64,000 bases of DNA, from the NCBI GenBank assembly GCA_038502055.1, contig JAXRKN010000040.1:5766001-5830000 (forward strand), given 5' to 3'. The DNA comes from Tanytarsus gracilentus. Its lineage: Eukaryota; Arthropoda; Insecta; Diptera; Chironomidae. Both the position numbers and the translations under genes were made by a program. The number at the start of each line of letters is the position of its first letter. Positions within the stretch are counted from its first letter, which is position 1. This document shows positions 13,647 through 24,662 of this stretch, piece after piece. The notes below the pieces were generated by a model. The model was not told the origin of the DNA and ran no database searches. It saw only the letters and a program-made list of their open reading frames with translations.

Positions 13647-15186
13647 GGTGCGCCTAAAAGTTAGTATGAGAGAAGAAATAAAAAAGGGTGATACCAATTG
13701 TGACTGCCGTTGAAATTTTTTTCTTGCCACACGCTCAACACTTGCTTCAAGCCGCAATTATTGTTGGGAAATAATTTGTTGAAATTGCCAATTTAAGATT
13801 TATTGCAATTAATTAATCGAAGAATTACTCGCTTGATTTTTAATGCATTCTAGTGATTGAAAAACTCTCCTCACGCTTTTCTTTCAACAAAAAAATAATT
13901 CAAGAAATGCAATTAAGTATTATTGACATGAAAGTGTCATTTGATGTCAAATAACTCATGTGTGTCGTCGTCGACAAAACCGGCAACCGTGGAACCAAGT
14001 TTGAGGATATTTTTCTATGAATGAACTTTTATCGTTAAAATCAATTAAATTTCTTTATCCACCAAAGCTTATGACAGTCAAATGGAAAACATGTGCATAA
14101 ATTAACCGTGACATTAATTACAATCATGCCCTTGTAGGTATGTCTTTGCGCTCACTTCTCTGTCTTTTAACTCTCTCATTCTCATTCTTCCCTATTTTAA
14201 AATTTATTACTCTTCTGCGCTTCTGCTTGTCATCACAGTCACAATGGGCCTGAATAATTCCTCAAAATAGGGGTGCTACCGAAAAGATTAAATTTTTAAC
14301 GGAATTACAAAATTCTGTTAAAATTCTTAAGGAAAATCAGTGAAATTAATTGTTGCAGTTAAATATATGTCTGATATAAAATTAAGCTCAAATTTATTTT
14401 CTCCAATTAAATTTATGTAATACTATTTGATCTTTCCGTCCACGGCCGTGCACCAATTATGAATCGAATCAATTATTTCTTTATGCAAATTTACATTCAA
14501 ATTAAAAAACAAAATGTTATCGAGTTACGACAAACGTGCGTGGGAAATTGTGTTCAGAATTAGCAAAAACAATTTCAATTTTGTGGGTGTTCTGTTCGCT
14601 AATCTGATTAGTTTTTTACCTCCCAGATTCACTTACAAGTACTGCAGTTTTTTTAATTATTTTGAATTATTAAAAAATTATTGAAATAATTATTTTAACT
14701 TTTCTCACCAACCAAATCAAAATGTTCGGTTAATTTTTTGTTAAATAATTATCTAATAATTAGAAATAATTAGGAAAATAATTGGTCTACTGCTACCTTT
14801 TCTATTACTTATTGCAAATGTATTCGATTGCTGCGATACTGAAGAAAAAGTAGAGCGAGAATGCAGAAGAAACATTTTTAAGGGAGTTCTCAAGAGACCG
14901 CACAACATTTTATGCCAATTTGTTCCAAATTATGAAAAATATGTGTAACTTAGAAATTCTTCACGTTAATTTGTGATTCCCTGCAACCATTGGATAATGC
15001 TCCCTTGCTGCATTGGCGATCGATACTAAAATACGTCAAATTTTCACAGAAAATTTTATAATTCAATGAATGCTTAGTTTTGATTCAAATCGCGATTTTT
15101 AATTGGTGGTAAAATTTAAAAACTTTATAGAAAATTAAAATAATTTTAAAAAAAAACTTATAAATTGGATTTTTTAATGGAACTCT

Positions 15187-15516
15187 TTAAAATGAAAACT
15201 CCAAAACTGTTAATCGTGAAATTGACTTTTTGGAAAATCTTTGAGATACATACTTTGTATAATCCAAAAGCACTTGAAAAACGTTTACACTAATTTTACA
15301 TGGATTTGATTTTACTTTTTGGTAAGTTTCAATCATCATCAAGAGATCTATTGCTTCGGTTTCCCACTTTTTTTTTCTATTAGCAACAACACAATTTTTT
15401 TCACTCATTTTCGGTGAACGCTCATGCGGTGTTATGTGTGTGTAAGTTTCTAAAAATAGAACAAAAAATGCAGACAGTTTTCTTACTTTGCGCGAACTGA
15501 GACTTTTCCTACACAC
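15187..15516 (-). pseudogene. Possible Myb/SANT- or MADF-like fragment
   Basis: An open frame of 109 codons. The part from an internal Met reads MSEKNCVVANRKKKW and continues with a pattern (W..EAIDLL..I..Y..VK.NP.KIS) reminiscent of the helix-turn-helix Myb/SANT-like domains found in transposon-derived and insect regulatory proteins. No partner exon, catalytic domain or terminal repeat is visible, so a degenerate transposon remnant is as likely as a gene. The similarity is judged by eye only. Confidence 0.2.
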
Positions 15517-18500
15517 GTTTTAAAGTGAATACATGTAAGATTGCAAGTTTTTTTCCCTATAGCTAAGATCTTCCTGATTTCATATTTTTTCCTCATTCAT
15601 CATTTATGGCTTTGACAGTGACGTGCTTCTAAATATGCTGAAAATAATTTCCTTTTGATATTAAAATTGAAATTTATTAATCAGTAATGTCACACCTATA
15701 TCATCAATGACTCACGCGAAAAGTTTGTTTTCCTTCTACGTTACGCTTAATACTTATCTCCTACACCTATCACATGTATGCGTCTCATCGTTTGCTAAAA
15801 ATTCGTCATAATGTGCTTTAACTAAACTATAGAGATAAAAATTGAATCAAGTTTATTAATTTTAATCTTTATATTTTCAAAAGTCACTCTATAGTCTTGT
15901 TTTAATTAAATGAGTTGCAAAATTTCTGTTTTAATCATCATTCACTGTTTCTATGACGTGATATAAGTCGAGACAAAACTCATCGGGTCTATTTTAAATA
16001 AGTCAAGCCAGAAATAAAATGTGGCGTTTACTTTTTTTTTCTACAAACGACGACAGTGAAAATGATGAATAAGATTTGAGTTGCGTTCTTATTTTGCACA
16101 TTTCCTATGCTATAAATGTAATTTAAATTTAAAATTGATTTTTAAAACCTTAATTTTTGGCATGAGTGGCTTTTTCTTCTTAAAAATACACGAGTGCTTC
16201 ATAATATTTCTCGAAATTAATTCAGATCGCTTTACAGTGCACGATAGAATAAACAAAAATGTGAGAAAATTTCTTCCATTTTCCATTGAAAGATCATCAA
16301 TCGTTAAATGAATCTTTTTTGCATATTTTCTTCCAAGATAAACCAATTCAAGAAACAAAAAATAGTGGCGCCTTTTTAATTGTTTATATAAACTTAAGCA
16401 CTCGCAACTGGATGTAAGAAAATACTTTGCTCTTATTTTTTTAAGAAAAAATGTTAGTCGCAATCTTTTTAGTTTTTTTTTGATTTCATGCAATTTATTA
16501 TTTTAACAAAATTAATTATCGATCTTAACTCTTAAAAATAGAGGTTCTTGAGGTCATTATAATGTATACTTTGTAGGAATTATAGTGTCTCAATGGACTG
16601 CCTGCTTGAAATTCTTCGTCACTCGCTTATTTATTGTGTGGCTTCTGTTATTGTACTTCTTCAGATCGGAACCGCTACCTAATATGTAAAAGTTGTCACT
16701 ACCAAATTAAGTTTTTCTAATATTCCATAGAAGGCTCACAACAACTTTTTTCCTCTCTTTCTCCTTATTTCTGAAATTTAAGAATTATTTCTGGTTCATC
16801 GTGCGCGACCATTCATAATAGTTATTCGAATAATTATATTAAATTTATTTTTAAGCACACACGTTTAAAATATGGTTTTCAAATTTAATAAAATAATCTT
16901 TTCATATGGTTTTTTATGTAAAATTTTTTTAAGAAAAATGCAAAAAACGCCACCATCAGAAATATTTATAGACTTTCAGGCGTCGTATATTTTTTGAGAA
17001 AAAAAATCAATGAAACTTTTGGTTCTATCTCAATTTGCTTTGAAAAATTTATAATCGTCCTCCTTACAAAGTTATACTAACGTTTTTTTTTCGGTCAAAA
17101 ACGAAGACAATTTAAAAGAATGACTTGTTCTAAATTTTACCTAGTTAGGACAATTTCTAATTTTTAAAGTCAAAATGTTTTGTATAAAAAAAATAATATG
17201 TCAGTTGCTTTTTTTCACAAAATATTATTTATTTATTTTGGGGGTAAGAAAAATAAAATATTGATGTTTTAAAAATGTGTCATTTAGCAATAATGCTGTT
17301 TTTAGTCTGGAGGTGGTCCTTACATTTCAAACGAGCATACAACCATGCATGCAATATAAATCATGAAATAAAGAAGGCAAATCCGTTATCTAATTGGAAT
17401 ATCATGCAACAAGGAGGTAAAGGAGACGTCGTCGTGAAATGCAAATGACGTTGTTCTGCGATTGGTGTCCGAATTTCCCATGTTATGAACACATTGTGCA
17501 CAAACCTACCGGGAAGAAGACGGAAAGCGATGAAAAGAGCAAAGAACGTGCGCTCCAAGGTCAACATAATCTTACCTTTAAAATATATAAGTTTTTTGAG
17601 TCACTGATCAAACTGTAAAGAAATTTTATACCTTATTATATCAACTAAAATCTACTGTTTATTTTTTCAGCGAAAAAAAAATTAATTAAAAGTGAAAAAT
17701 AATAAATAAAATTAAAATAACTTTATTAAGGTTAAAATTTGGTGTTAAATTATTATTTTGCACCTGTCGATTAAATTGTGAAATTCTCTTTGAGTCAACA
17801 TTTGAAAATGTGTGTTTAAATTGCTACAAGCCACCATGAAATTTAGGGATCACCATCGTCGACCGGTATACAAAGGTTATTATACACATACACTAATATA
17901 TAAGGAAGCATACATCTTTTGTTATTGAGTAACACATTTTTTTGCCTTTCCACGTTTGTCGTCTTATAAGAAGGAGAAAAAGGACGTGACGATTAATAAT
18001 AATGAACTCATGAGCTCTTAAAAGAATTATAGAAAAGTTTCTTTTTTGACGCTCCGCAATAAATCGAATTGGTCGGTGCCTCAATGACCAATCTACAATA
18101 GCCCCAAAACAAATTTTGCAGCAAAGCCAACATAGAACAGAATTTATTTGAGTCGTGGGAGCAAAATAATATATTTTATTCGTTTCCTCATCTCATCACT
18201 ATCCTTTGTTTTCATCTTAATTTATTGTTTTATAGGATTTAAAAGTCGGAAAAGAAGAAAGTTTTTTTTAAATGAAGACGGGAATGGCAAATAAATGTGT
18301 AACAATTGCTTTGTATTTTTTCTCTCCTTTTTGATAATTTTAATTCCATTTCATATGAATGCTGAATTACTGAAAAAGTAAGTAAGTGAGAAGGTAATTT
18401 GCGGATATTTTCGTGTGCGACAAACTTTAGCTTCAGTCACGTTGGATGATATTTAAAGGTTACTGAGGTAGGACTATCACATTTCAAAGTATAGTGTTAA

Positions 18501-19107
18501 AACTTCCGTAATTTTTTAACATCTGGCGAAAGGAGAGAGAGAAATGAAAATTACAAATTTGTCATCTTTAGGAGTCATACATAAAAACAAATACATACAC
18601 ACGTCATTATGAAAGACGTCAGTATGTCACACACAACACACCTTTTTTGCCCAATATTTTTCCAATAAATATTCAGAAGGTCACAATAAGTAACTAAAAT
18701 ACACATTTTTGATAATAGAGCCATAAATATCCATTTTCATGGTCCAGGTCAGCAATTTGAAAAAAATTATCATGAAATTTCTAAGATGTATATGAATGAA
18801 ATAAAATTGAATTTAAGTCTGTTGAGAAAAAATAAGCGGTATAGATTCCTTGACGATTTAAATATACATTATAAGGTATTTAAGAAAGGCGTAAAGTCAA
18901 TAATTATTAAACACCTCATAGACGTTGGGTAATGTGCAAGGGATTTTTTTCTCTATATCCTTCTAATTGATCCTCATATAATTTATTATATCACGATGCT
19001 ATTATCAGAATAAATAAAATAAAAATCCAATGTATATTTTTTTAGGAGCACAGATAATTTATTGGTTTCCTTTCTTTTTATTCCTTTTAATTTTGTTCTA
19101 GCACATG

Positions 19108-19224
19108 CCCTGCGTGGGACATGAAAACCATTGGTGCCGTAATAATGAATCGTTGGGCCGGTTTAATTTTTTTGTTGGGTTTTTTGAATTTTAACGGTAA
19201 CATTAGGCCATGTCCCACGCAGGG
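19108..19224. mobile_element. 117-bp MITE-like element with perfect terminal inverted repeats
   Basis: The ends are a perfect 16-bp inverted repeat, CCCTGCGTGGGACATG at 19108-19123 and its complement at 19209-19224. The element is flanked on both sides by the same hexamer CACATG (19102-19107 and 19225-19230), which looks like a target-site duplication. The subterminal DNA also partly pairs (around CCGTAA and TTAACGG). There is no coding capacity, so it is non-autonomous. The transposase family is not recognised. Confidence 0.65.
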
Positions 19225-20396
19225 CACATGCAAGAAGTTCGATAAGCTGGCAGCGTAAGAAAGTTATAAAAAAAATTTAACTTTTTCTTCGTTTTTCCTT
19301 TTGTATCATTTTCTTCGATCTTCCTTGGCAGGCAGTGATGAAGACGACACATGCTTTCTGGTTAGCAAACGTGACGTGTGTTAAAGACCACCCATTCAAG
19401 TTAATTTATTTTTTTGATGATGATTAATTTGGTGTGAGAATTGGATAAGAACTTTTTTTGGACACAGTATAAAAAGATTTTTTGGACTGTAAATTATTTC
19501 ACTGCGATGAACATGTCATGGCTTTATATTGATATAACATAAAATATCAATTTTGAATCTGGATGTATAATTTTAGCATGGAAATGTGTTTTTTATTCGT
19601 TAAGCTCTGGTAATCACAAAAAGAATAGACGAAAAGAAAAACGACGCCGTCTGGCTTGGCGCCCTTTAGCTACCACCCACAATTACTATTACCCCTCTCT
19701 CGCCCTCATATACAATGCTCTCGTCCTATACATTTTCGCTTCATAAAAATAAAAGTGACAAAAAGATGAGAAAATAAAGTTTTTAATGTATGTGATACAT
19801 TTTAACAAAAAAAATTGTTAAAATCATAAAACACGCAAAAAATTTCAAAAAAAACGTGCGGAAGTTTTAAAATTACAGTTGCGTAAAATTATCATGGCAG
19901 CAATAATCCTTTTTTTGTAAATTTCATCACTTTAACGCGAGAAAGAGAAATAGATTAAAAACTTCTTTCCATTACTGAAAGTAATAAATTTAACTCAAAA
20001 ATTACCATATAAATACCATTTCTCAGAACTATGCAATTAACTTATATAAAATGAGTAATTTGCTTTAAAGCAACAATTTTATGAATGGTAGGAAAATTAA
20101 TTTTTGGTGAAATTATACCAGAACGACGTGTTCTCAACTTGTGAGAAAAAAAATCAAGATCGCAAAAGTTCTATTTATTTTGCGAATTGAATAGAAGGAA
20201 GTCGTAAACTTGTATACAAATTTAAAATTTGAGGTCAAAAAGTTTTAATTAAATTCCAAAAGTAAATTTTTATCAAATTAATTTTATTGCAGATTCAAAA
20301 TTTATAGCAAAAATCATAAAAAATTTTAAGCTTTATTTAAAAAACTCTTCTTTTATTAATTAATCCGTTTCTGTTAGTTCAACTCGTTATTAAAAT

Positions 20397-20831
20397 TCAC
20401 ACTGTTAAATTTCTCTTGATATAAAAATAGTTGTCAGCATTTTCTATTTTCAAGTTCCCTTCGTCAAACTCCTTTCTGGTGGCTATGTTAATAATTTTAG
20501 CCTTTTCAATTAAATTTATAACAAATAGAAGGAAGGTGACGAGCATAAACGGTTCCAACAAGCCCAAATTTAAGTTCAAAAGAGAACTTTGATGATTATT
20601 GCTCACTGATGGATTCAAATATGGATGTCCAGCGTAGTCAGATGAAGGTTTTGAGACCATCATTGGATAGTAGTAAGCTGAACGTAATTTTTCATCCTCG
20701 AATTTAATTGTTGGCGATGACGATGACGAAGCTCCAACAAGAACAAAATTATCTTCTTTAGCAGCCGATTTAAAATTTCTTGAAGTAACAGCACAGATAA
20801 GTAAAACAAAAATTAATGACTTCAAATGCAT
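20397..20831 (-). CDS. Small signal-peptide protein with one membrane segment, unknown function
   Basis: A single-exon frame of 144 residues. I start it at the internal Met (MHLKSLIFVLLICAVTS), which gives an ideal signal peptide. The in-frame Met 11 codons upstream (20864) falls between the TATA box and the predicted transcription start, so it is probably not transcribed. After the signal come a short Ser-rich stretch (residues 35-39), a Tyr/Pro-rich middle, and a hydrophobic segment at about residues 90-108 followed by a charged tail. I recognise no family. It could be a cuticle- or secretory-pathway-associated orphan. The gene lies tail-side of MRPS35 on the same strand, with a strong TATA box and initiator of its own, which argues that it is real and tightly regulated. 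Confidence 0.55.
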   Translation of the reverse strand: MHLKSLIFVLLICAVTSRNFKSAAKEDNFVLVGASSSSSPTIKFEDEKLRSAYYYPMMVSKPSSDYAGHPYLNPSVSNNHQSSLLNLNLGLLEPFMLVTFLLFVINLIEKAKIINIATRKEFDEGNLKIENADNYFYIKRNLTV

Positions 20832-20844
20832 GGTTGCAAAGTTA

Positions 20845-20882
20845 AACTGAGAGAAAGATTTCACATAGGAAGTTCTTATATA
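20845..20882 (-). promoter_or_regulatory. TATA box plus initiator of the small secreted-protein gene
   Basis: On the minus strand TATATAAG lies at 20882-20875 and the arthropod initiator TCAGTT at 20850-20845. From the first T of the TATA box to the initiator A is 34 bases, close to the usual spacing. The ATG at 20831 lies just downstream. Confidence 0.55.
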
Positions 20883-21080
20883 CAGTTTAAAGAGTAATGC
20901 AGAACAATTTTCTTTCGTTTAAATGAATAAAAATGTCAGTTATGCTCTAAAAGAATTTTATTAAAGCGCACTATTCAAAAACTTTGACAAGAGAAATTAA
21001 TAATGATACCAAAACTGACGTTTACTAGTTTTCTCCTCTTTATTTTTTACAGGAGGTGGTGGCACAGCGTTTGTCTTGTG

Positions 21081-22186
21081 TCAAGTGCTTGATGCAATAC
21101 CCAGCATTTTCAAAACTTGCTCTTTGTAGTTATTTAAATTATAATCATTTTCTCCTTCATTCATAATGGCCTCAACACTCTTTGCGTACTCTTGTGGCGG
21201 TTCAATGTTCTTTTCGCCAATTGCGGGCCAATTTAACACTTCAGTGGAAGTTACTTTTGATTTATTTCTGTGCCAATCATAGTATTCCATGTCTGCTTCC
21301 GATTTAGTCGATTCCCACTCTTCGAAAGTATTTGATTCGTGATAAAGTGCAGTCAACAAGTACATGCTGTAGTCATAGTTTTGCTTCTTCAAAGGGCACC
21401 TATCGGTAACAAGGGTCAATTCATCTGTTTCTGGATTGTATCGTTCACCCACTAAGCGAACAAATTTATCATGTGCATGCTTGTCAAGTTTCAATTTTTC
21501 CAGCTTGATTTTAATAGTGACTATCCTTGACAGTGGATTTTTTATCGTTGGCAGCGCGTGAACGTAATCCGATGAAATGAATTGAATTGGAAAATGCTTT
21601 TCTTGTACTTCCTCGCTCTCAAGCCCCTTTGGCCAGGGTGTGCAGAACTTTTTGAGAGCTTCACACTGCTTACTGATGACGGGTGGAGGTAAATGAAGAA
21701 AATTTGGAATTTTCATGAGTTCAGCATTAGCGAATTTAGCCGGTGTAGCTTTGTTGTTTAGTGGAACCCATCCTTGACGCACCTTGAATTGTGAATAATA
21801 TTGTAATTCTTAGATAATTTAATTATTTAAGTAAAATTACCGGTAAAGGAACTGTAGCTGGATGAAAACTTCTTGGACCTGGCCATACAGCACCCCAATC
21901 TTGGTTAATTGGCATTTGCTTGTAGCGAGGAGGCAGCACATCTGGCGGTTTGTGTCGTCTTGAGGCCACTTTTGAACCTCCTTTAACTTTTCTCAAATTA
22001 AGCACACGGAATTCTGCAAAGCAATTTAGAATTTTAAAAAAAAATTATTGGATACGAATGAATACATTTACCTTCATCTGGTATCAATTCATCTTGAGTT
22101 GATGCTTCCTGTGAAAAGCAACGAATAATGCTGGGTTGACTCCTCGATATTGCCGAATATTTAATTTTTTTAAAATTTTTCAGCAT
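21081..22186 (-). CDS. mRpS35: Mitochondrial small ribosomal subunit protein mS35
   Basis: Three exons, 22186-22072, 22013-21841 and 21782-21081, join in phase to give 329 residues, close to the human protein. The N-terminus is basic and Ser-rich (MLKNFKKIKYSAISRSQ), as expected for mitochondrial import. The diagnostic region is in exon 3: HAHDKFVRLVGERYNPETD, followed by TDRCP and the QNYDYSMYLLTALYHES block typical of MRPS35. The product is a structural protein of the mitoribosome small subunit. A minus-strand AATAAA lies at 21039-21044, just past the stop. The gene starts only 110 bp downstream of the ATF6 stop, so the two form a tight tandem pair. Confidence 0.93.
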
Positions 22187-22296
22187 TGTAGAAATGTTGT
22201 TTTCTTCTGCTTTTTCTACTTCAGGGTTCGCATTTATTTAAAACTTCAAAATCCGTTGAAAAGTTTTTTTTATTAATTTTTTTTACAATTTATAAA

Positions 22297-24139
22297 TTAG
22301 TTACGATCAAAATTAAAGTACGGGGACAAGAATTTTCTGCCTTTCGCTGCTGCGACAAATCTTGAAGGAATTTTTTCAGAATTTCCAGAATTATTTGTGA
22401 TATTATTAAAATTAACATCTTCAGTTGAAGTTGAATTATTTAATTTTTCCCGATTGCACATGACAGATGATGTTGAATTTATGGCGGAATTTTTAACTAA
22501 TTGACTTGGGATCGATTTTTCCGCGACCTCAATTAGCGAAGTATTTAATACGATAGTCTCAATCTGCATCATCATGATTTTATCAGATATTGTGTCATTT
22601 TCATTATTATTACGTGGCATGATTAAATTCATTTTAACCATTTGTGAAAAGTTTTCAATCGCCGGCAGCAGAATTAACTGCTGATCACTTCTTAACGAAA
22701 GAACATAAAACGTATCTTCTTTGCGATTTATCTCGTCAAAGAATTCGTGAAACTTGAACGATTCGGGATTATAGAGATTATGATCGTGATCATTCATACT
22801 TTTTGGTACTTTTTTCCTCGACGATTGCCTTTTCGGGGCGCTCTTTTTCTTCTCCTTGCGAATTTGATTAAGCTTCGATTTCTCGTACATTTGAGTTAAT
22901 TTAATTTGCAGTGGATCTTCAAAATTAGCATAATTATTGTTGCTGTTGTCATCAAAGTTCATTGAATTGTTGTTGAAAAGCTCTGTTTGAGGTATCCAAT
23001 TTAAAAAATTTTCTATGTTGGCTTTTCGCACATTATCAGTTTGATTTAAATACAATGGAATGTTTCTTTCACTTTCTATGTTCTCACTTGAGACGCTTTC
23101 TTCGCTCGTTATATTATTATTCTCGACGAATAAAAGATGCCTCGATGAAAATTTCATGCTCGACTGTTTGAAATCACTAGTTTTTGCTGCATAATTACTC
23201 ATTGGAATGAAGTTATTGAATATATTAAAGCCGCCGACAATAAGCAGAATCGCAAACATGAGACTTGTGTTTTTCGTTGACGAAAGCCGACTCGATATTG
23301 AGCTAAAACAGCGACATGAGCTATACACTAATAACTTTGCTTTGAGTTGACTATTTTCGTCCTTTAATTTCTTATTTTCCTTCCTCAAATCTCCATTTTC
23401 GACCTCTAAACTTTGCAAATACTCCTTCTTTTTCCGTCGTGACTGCAGTGCTGATTCTCTGTTTCTGATTAAACGAGCTTTTAAAATTTGAGCTTTATCA
23501 ACGATTCCGTTAGGAGGATTATTAGACTCCGAATCCGATGAGCCCGAAATTAGTTTGGCAGGAAGAATTGGTTTAATTTTTTTAGCTGTCTGTGAATGAA
23601 TTTGAGTGATGGGAATTAGTTTAATGCCCTCCGCCACGACAATTGGATGCGGCGAAATTGGCGGAGTCAAAGTAGTGATATTTTCTGAGTAGCTTCCACT
23701 CGATTCTGAATGGGTTTTTGTACGTGTCGCATTTTCATTTTCATGAAAAAAATCAGAATTGAGAAAATCATCGGGATTAATTACTGTGTTGAGTTCCTCA
23801 TCGATCTCGATGTTGTTTCTTATACAATTGAAGATATTTCCGTTTAGTTCATTAGGAAGTGTTACAAAAAAATCTAGAAATATTTATCAATTAGTTTATG
23901 GTACATGTTTAATTAAATCTGTAAAATCAATGGAAGCATATTTTTGGATAATTCTTGTGACAGATTGCAGCTTATGTATAGTGCTAAGATCTGTCACAGG
24001 AATTAGTTAAAAATATGTTTCCGTTGATTTTTAAAATTTAATTAAACATGCACCATAAAAATTAAATGGGTTTATACATCTTCAATCGAAAAATTCTAAA
24101 TAAGTTTAAAATCTCACCTTGACACTCTAAAAAGTCCAT
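22297..24139 (-). CDS. Atf6: ATF6 membrane-bound bZIP stress sensor
   Basis: Two coding exons: 24139-24118 (only MDFLECQ plus one base) and 23873-22297, giving 532 residues. The N-terminal cytosolic part is acidic. A bZIP follows at about residues 140-190 (basic region NRESALQSRRKKKEY, then a leucine-zipper coiled coil). A transmembrane segment lies at about 211-230. In the lumenal part RHLL at 252-255 matches the site-1 protease motif of ATF6, and further on a block beginning DTFYVLSLRSDQQLILLPA matches the conserved ATF6 lumenal region. By family knowledge the protein is an ER stress sensor: it moves to the Golgi, is cut by S1P and S2P, and the bZIP fragment activates chaperone genes. It is shorter than Drosophila and human ATF6 (about 670-740). 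The intron carries a long hairpin (separate entry). A minus-strand AATAAA lies at 22269-22274. Confidence 0.93.
23895..24059. repeat. Long imperfect hairpin in the ATF6 intron
   Basis: Two 71-base arms, 23895-23965 and 23989-24059, are inverted copies with about ten mismatches, separated by a 23-base loop. The outer ends read TTTATGG and CCATAAA. It could be a MITE (AATTA occurs close to both ends, an uncertain target duplication) or a source of a hairpin RNA. It occupies most of the 244-bp intron. Confidence 0.8.
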
Positions 24140-24662
24140 TCTTCAAATTCTACAGAATTTTTATGTATTTATTATAATTAATATTGCAATTAAATTAAAT
24201 TGAAAGACATACTAATGCCATAAAAAATGAGCTAAAAATTTTATTATTCTTTGATAAAAAAAAAGTTATGATTATGTTTGTGTTAGTGTATGTTTTATGA
24301 GCGTAGGGTCGCTCCACAAAGGAAAAAGTTAAATTCGAAGAGAGCGCCCTCTACAGTGAAGCAATTATTTTCGAGGGATAAATAAGTTTGATTCCGTAAA
24401 ATAAATTAAAAATAGCACAAGTTAATTGCATTAGATCTCGCCGAAAATACTTGAAAAGTGAAATATAAGTGATAATGCATAAAACAAATGTTTTTGGTGC
24501 CCAAAAAAATGTGAATTTTCCGTGAAATTTGTAAAAATATATTTTTTACATTTCGAGTGAAAGAGAAGGCAAGCTCTAAATTGAAAATAGAGAGAGATAA
24601 AAAACAGCGTTCATAATTGAGATTGAGAGAGTGAGAAATTTGAAGTTCGATTGTTTGCAAAA
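24140..24662. promoter_or_regulatory. Divergent ATF6/Pps intergenic region
   Basis: 523 bp between the ATF6 start codon (minus) and the Pps start codon (plus). No open frame or TATA box of note. It must carry both promoters and 5' UTRs. Confidence 0.5.

Larger units (their letters stand above)
10602..20396. other. Gene-poor region upstream of the vein-like gene
   Basis: About 9.8 kb with no gene that I can support. It is AT-rich and holds one clear MITE-like element (19108-19224), a weaker hAT-like relic (13543-13646), a possible Myb/SANT-like fragment on minus (15187-15516) and a GC-richer patch at 17361-17567 that could be a small exon. It probably includes the vein promoter and distal regulatory DNA (inference from position). 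Confidence 0.4.

Noticed and set aside
16110..16493. 127-codon minus-strand frame
   Set aside because: Lys/Leu/Phe-rich low-information sequence with an opposing frame on plus; no domain.
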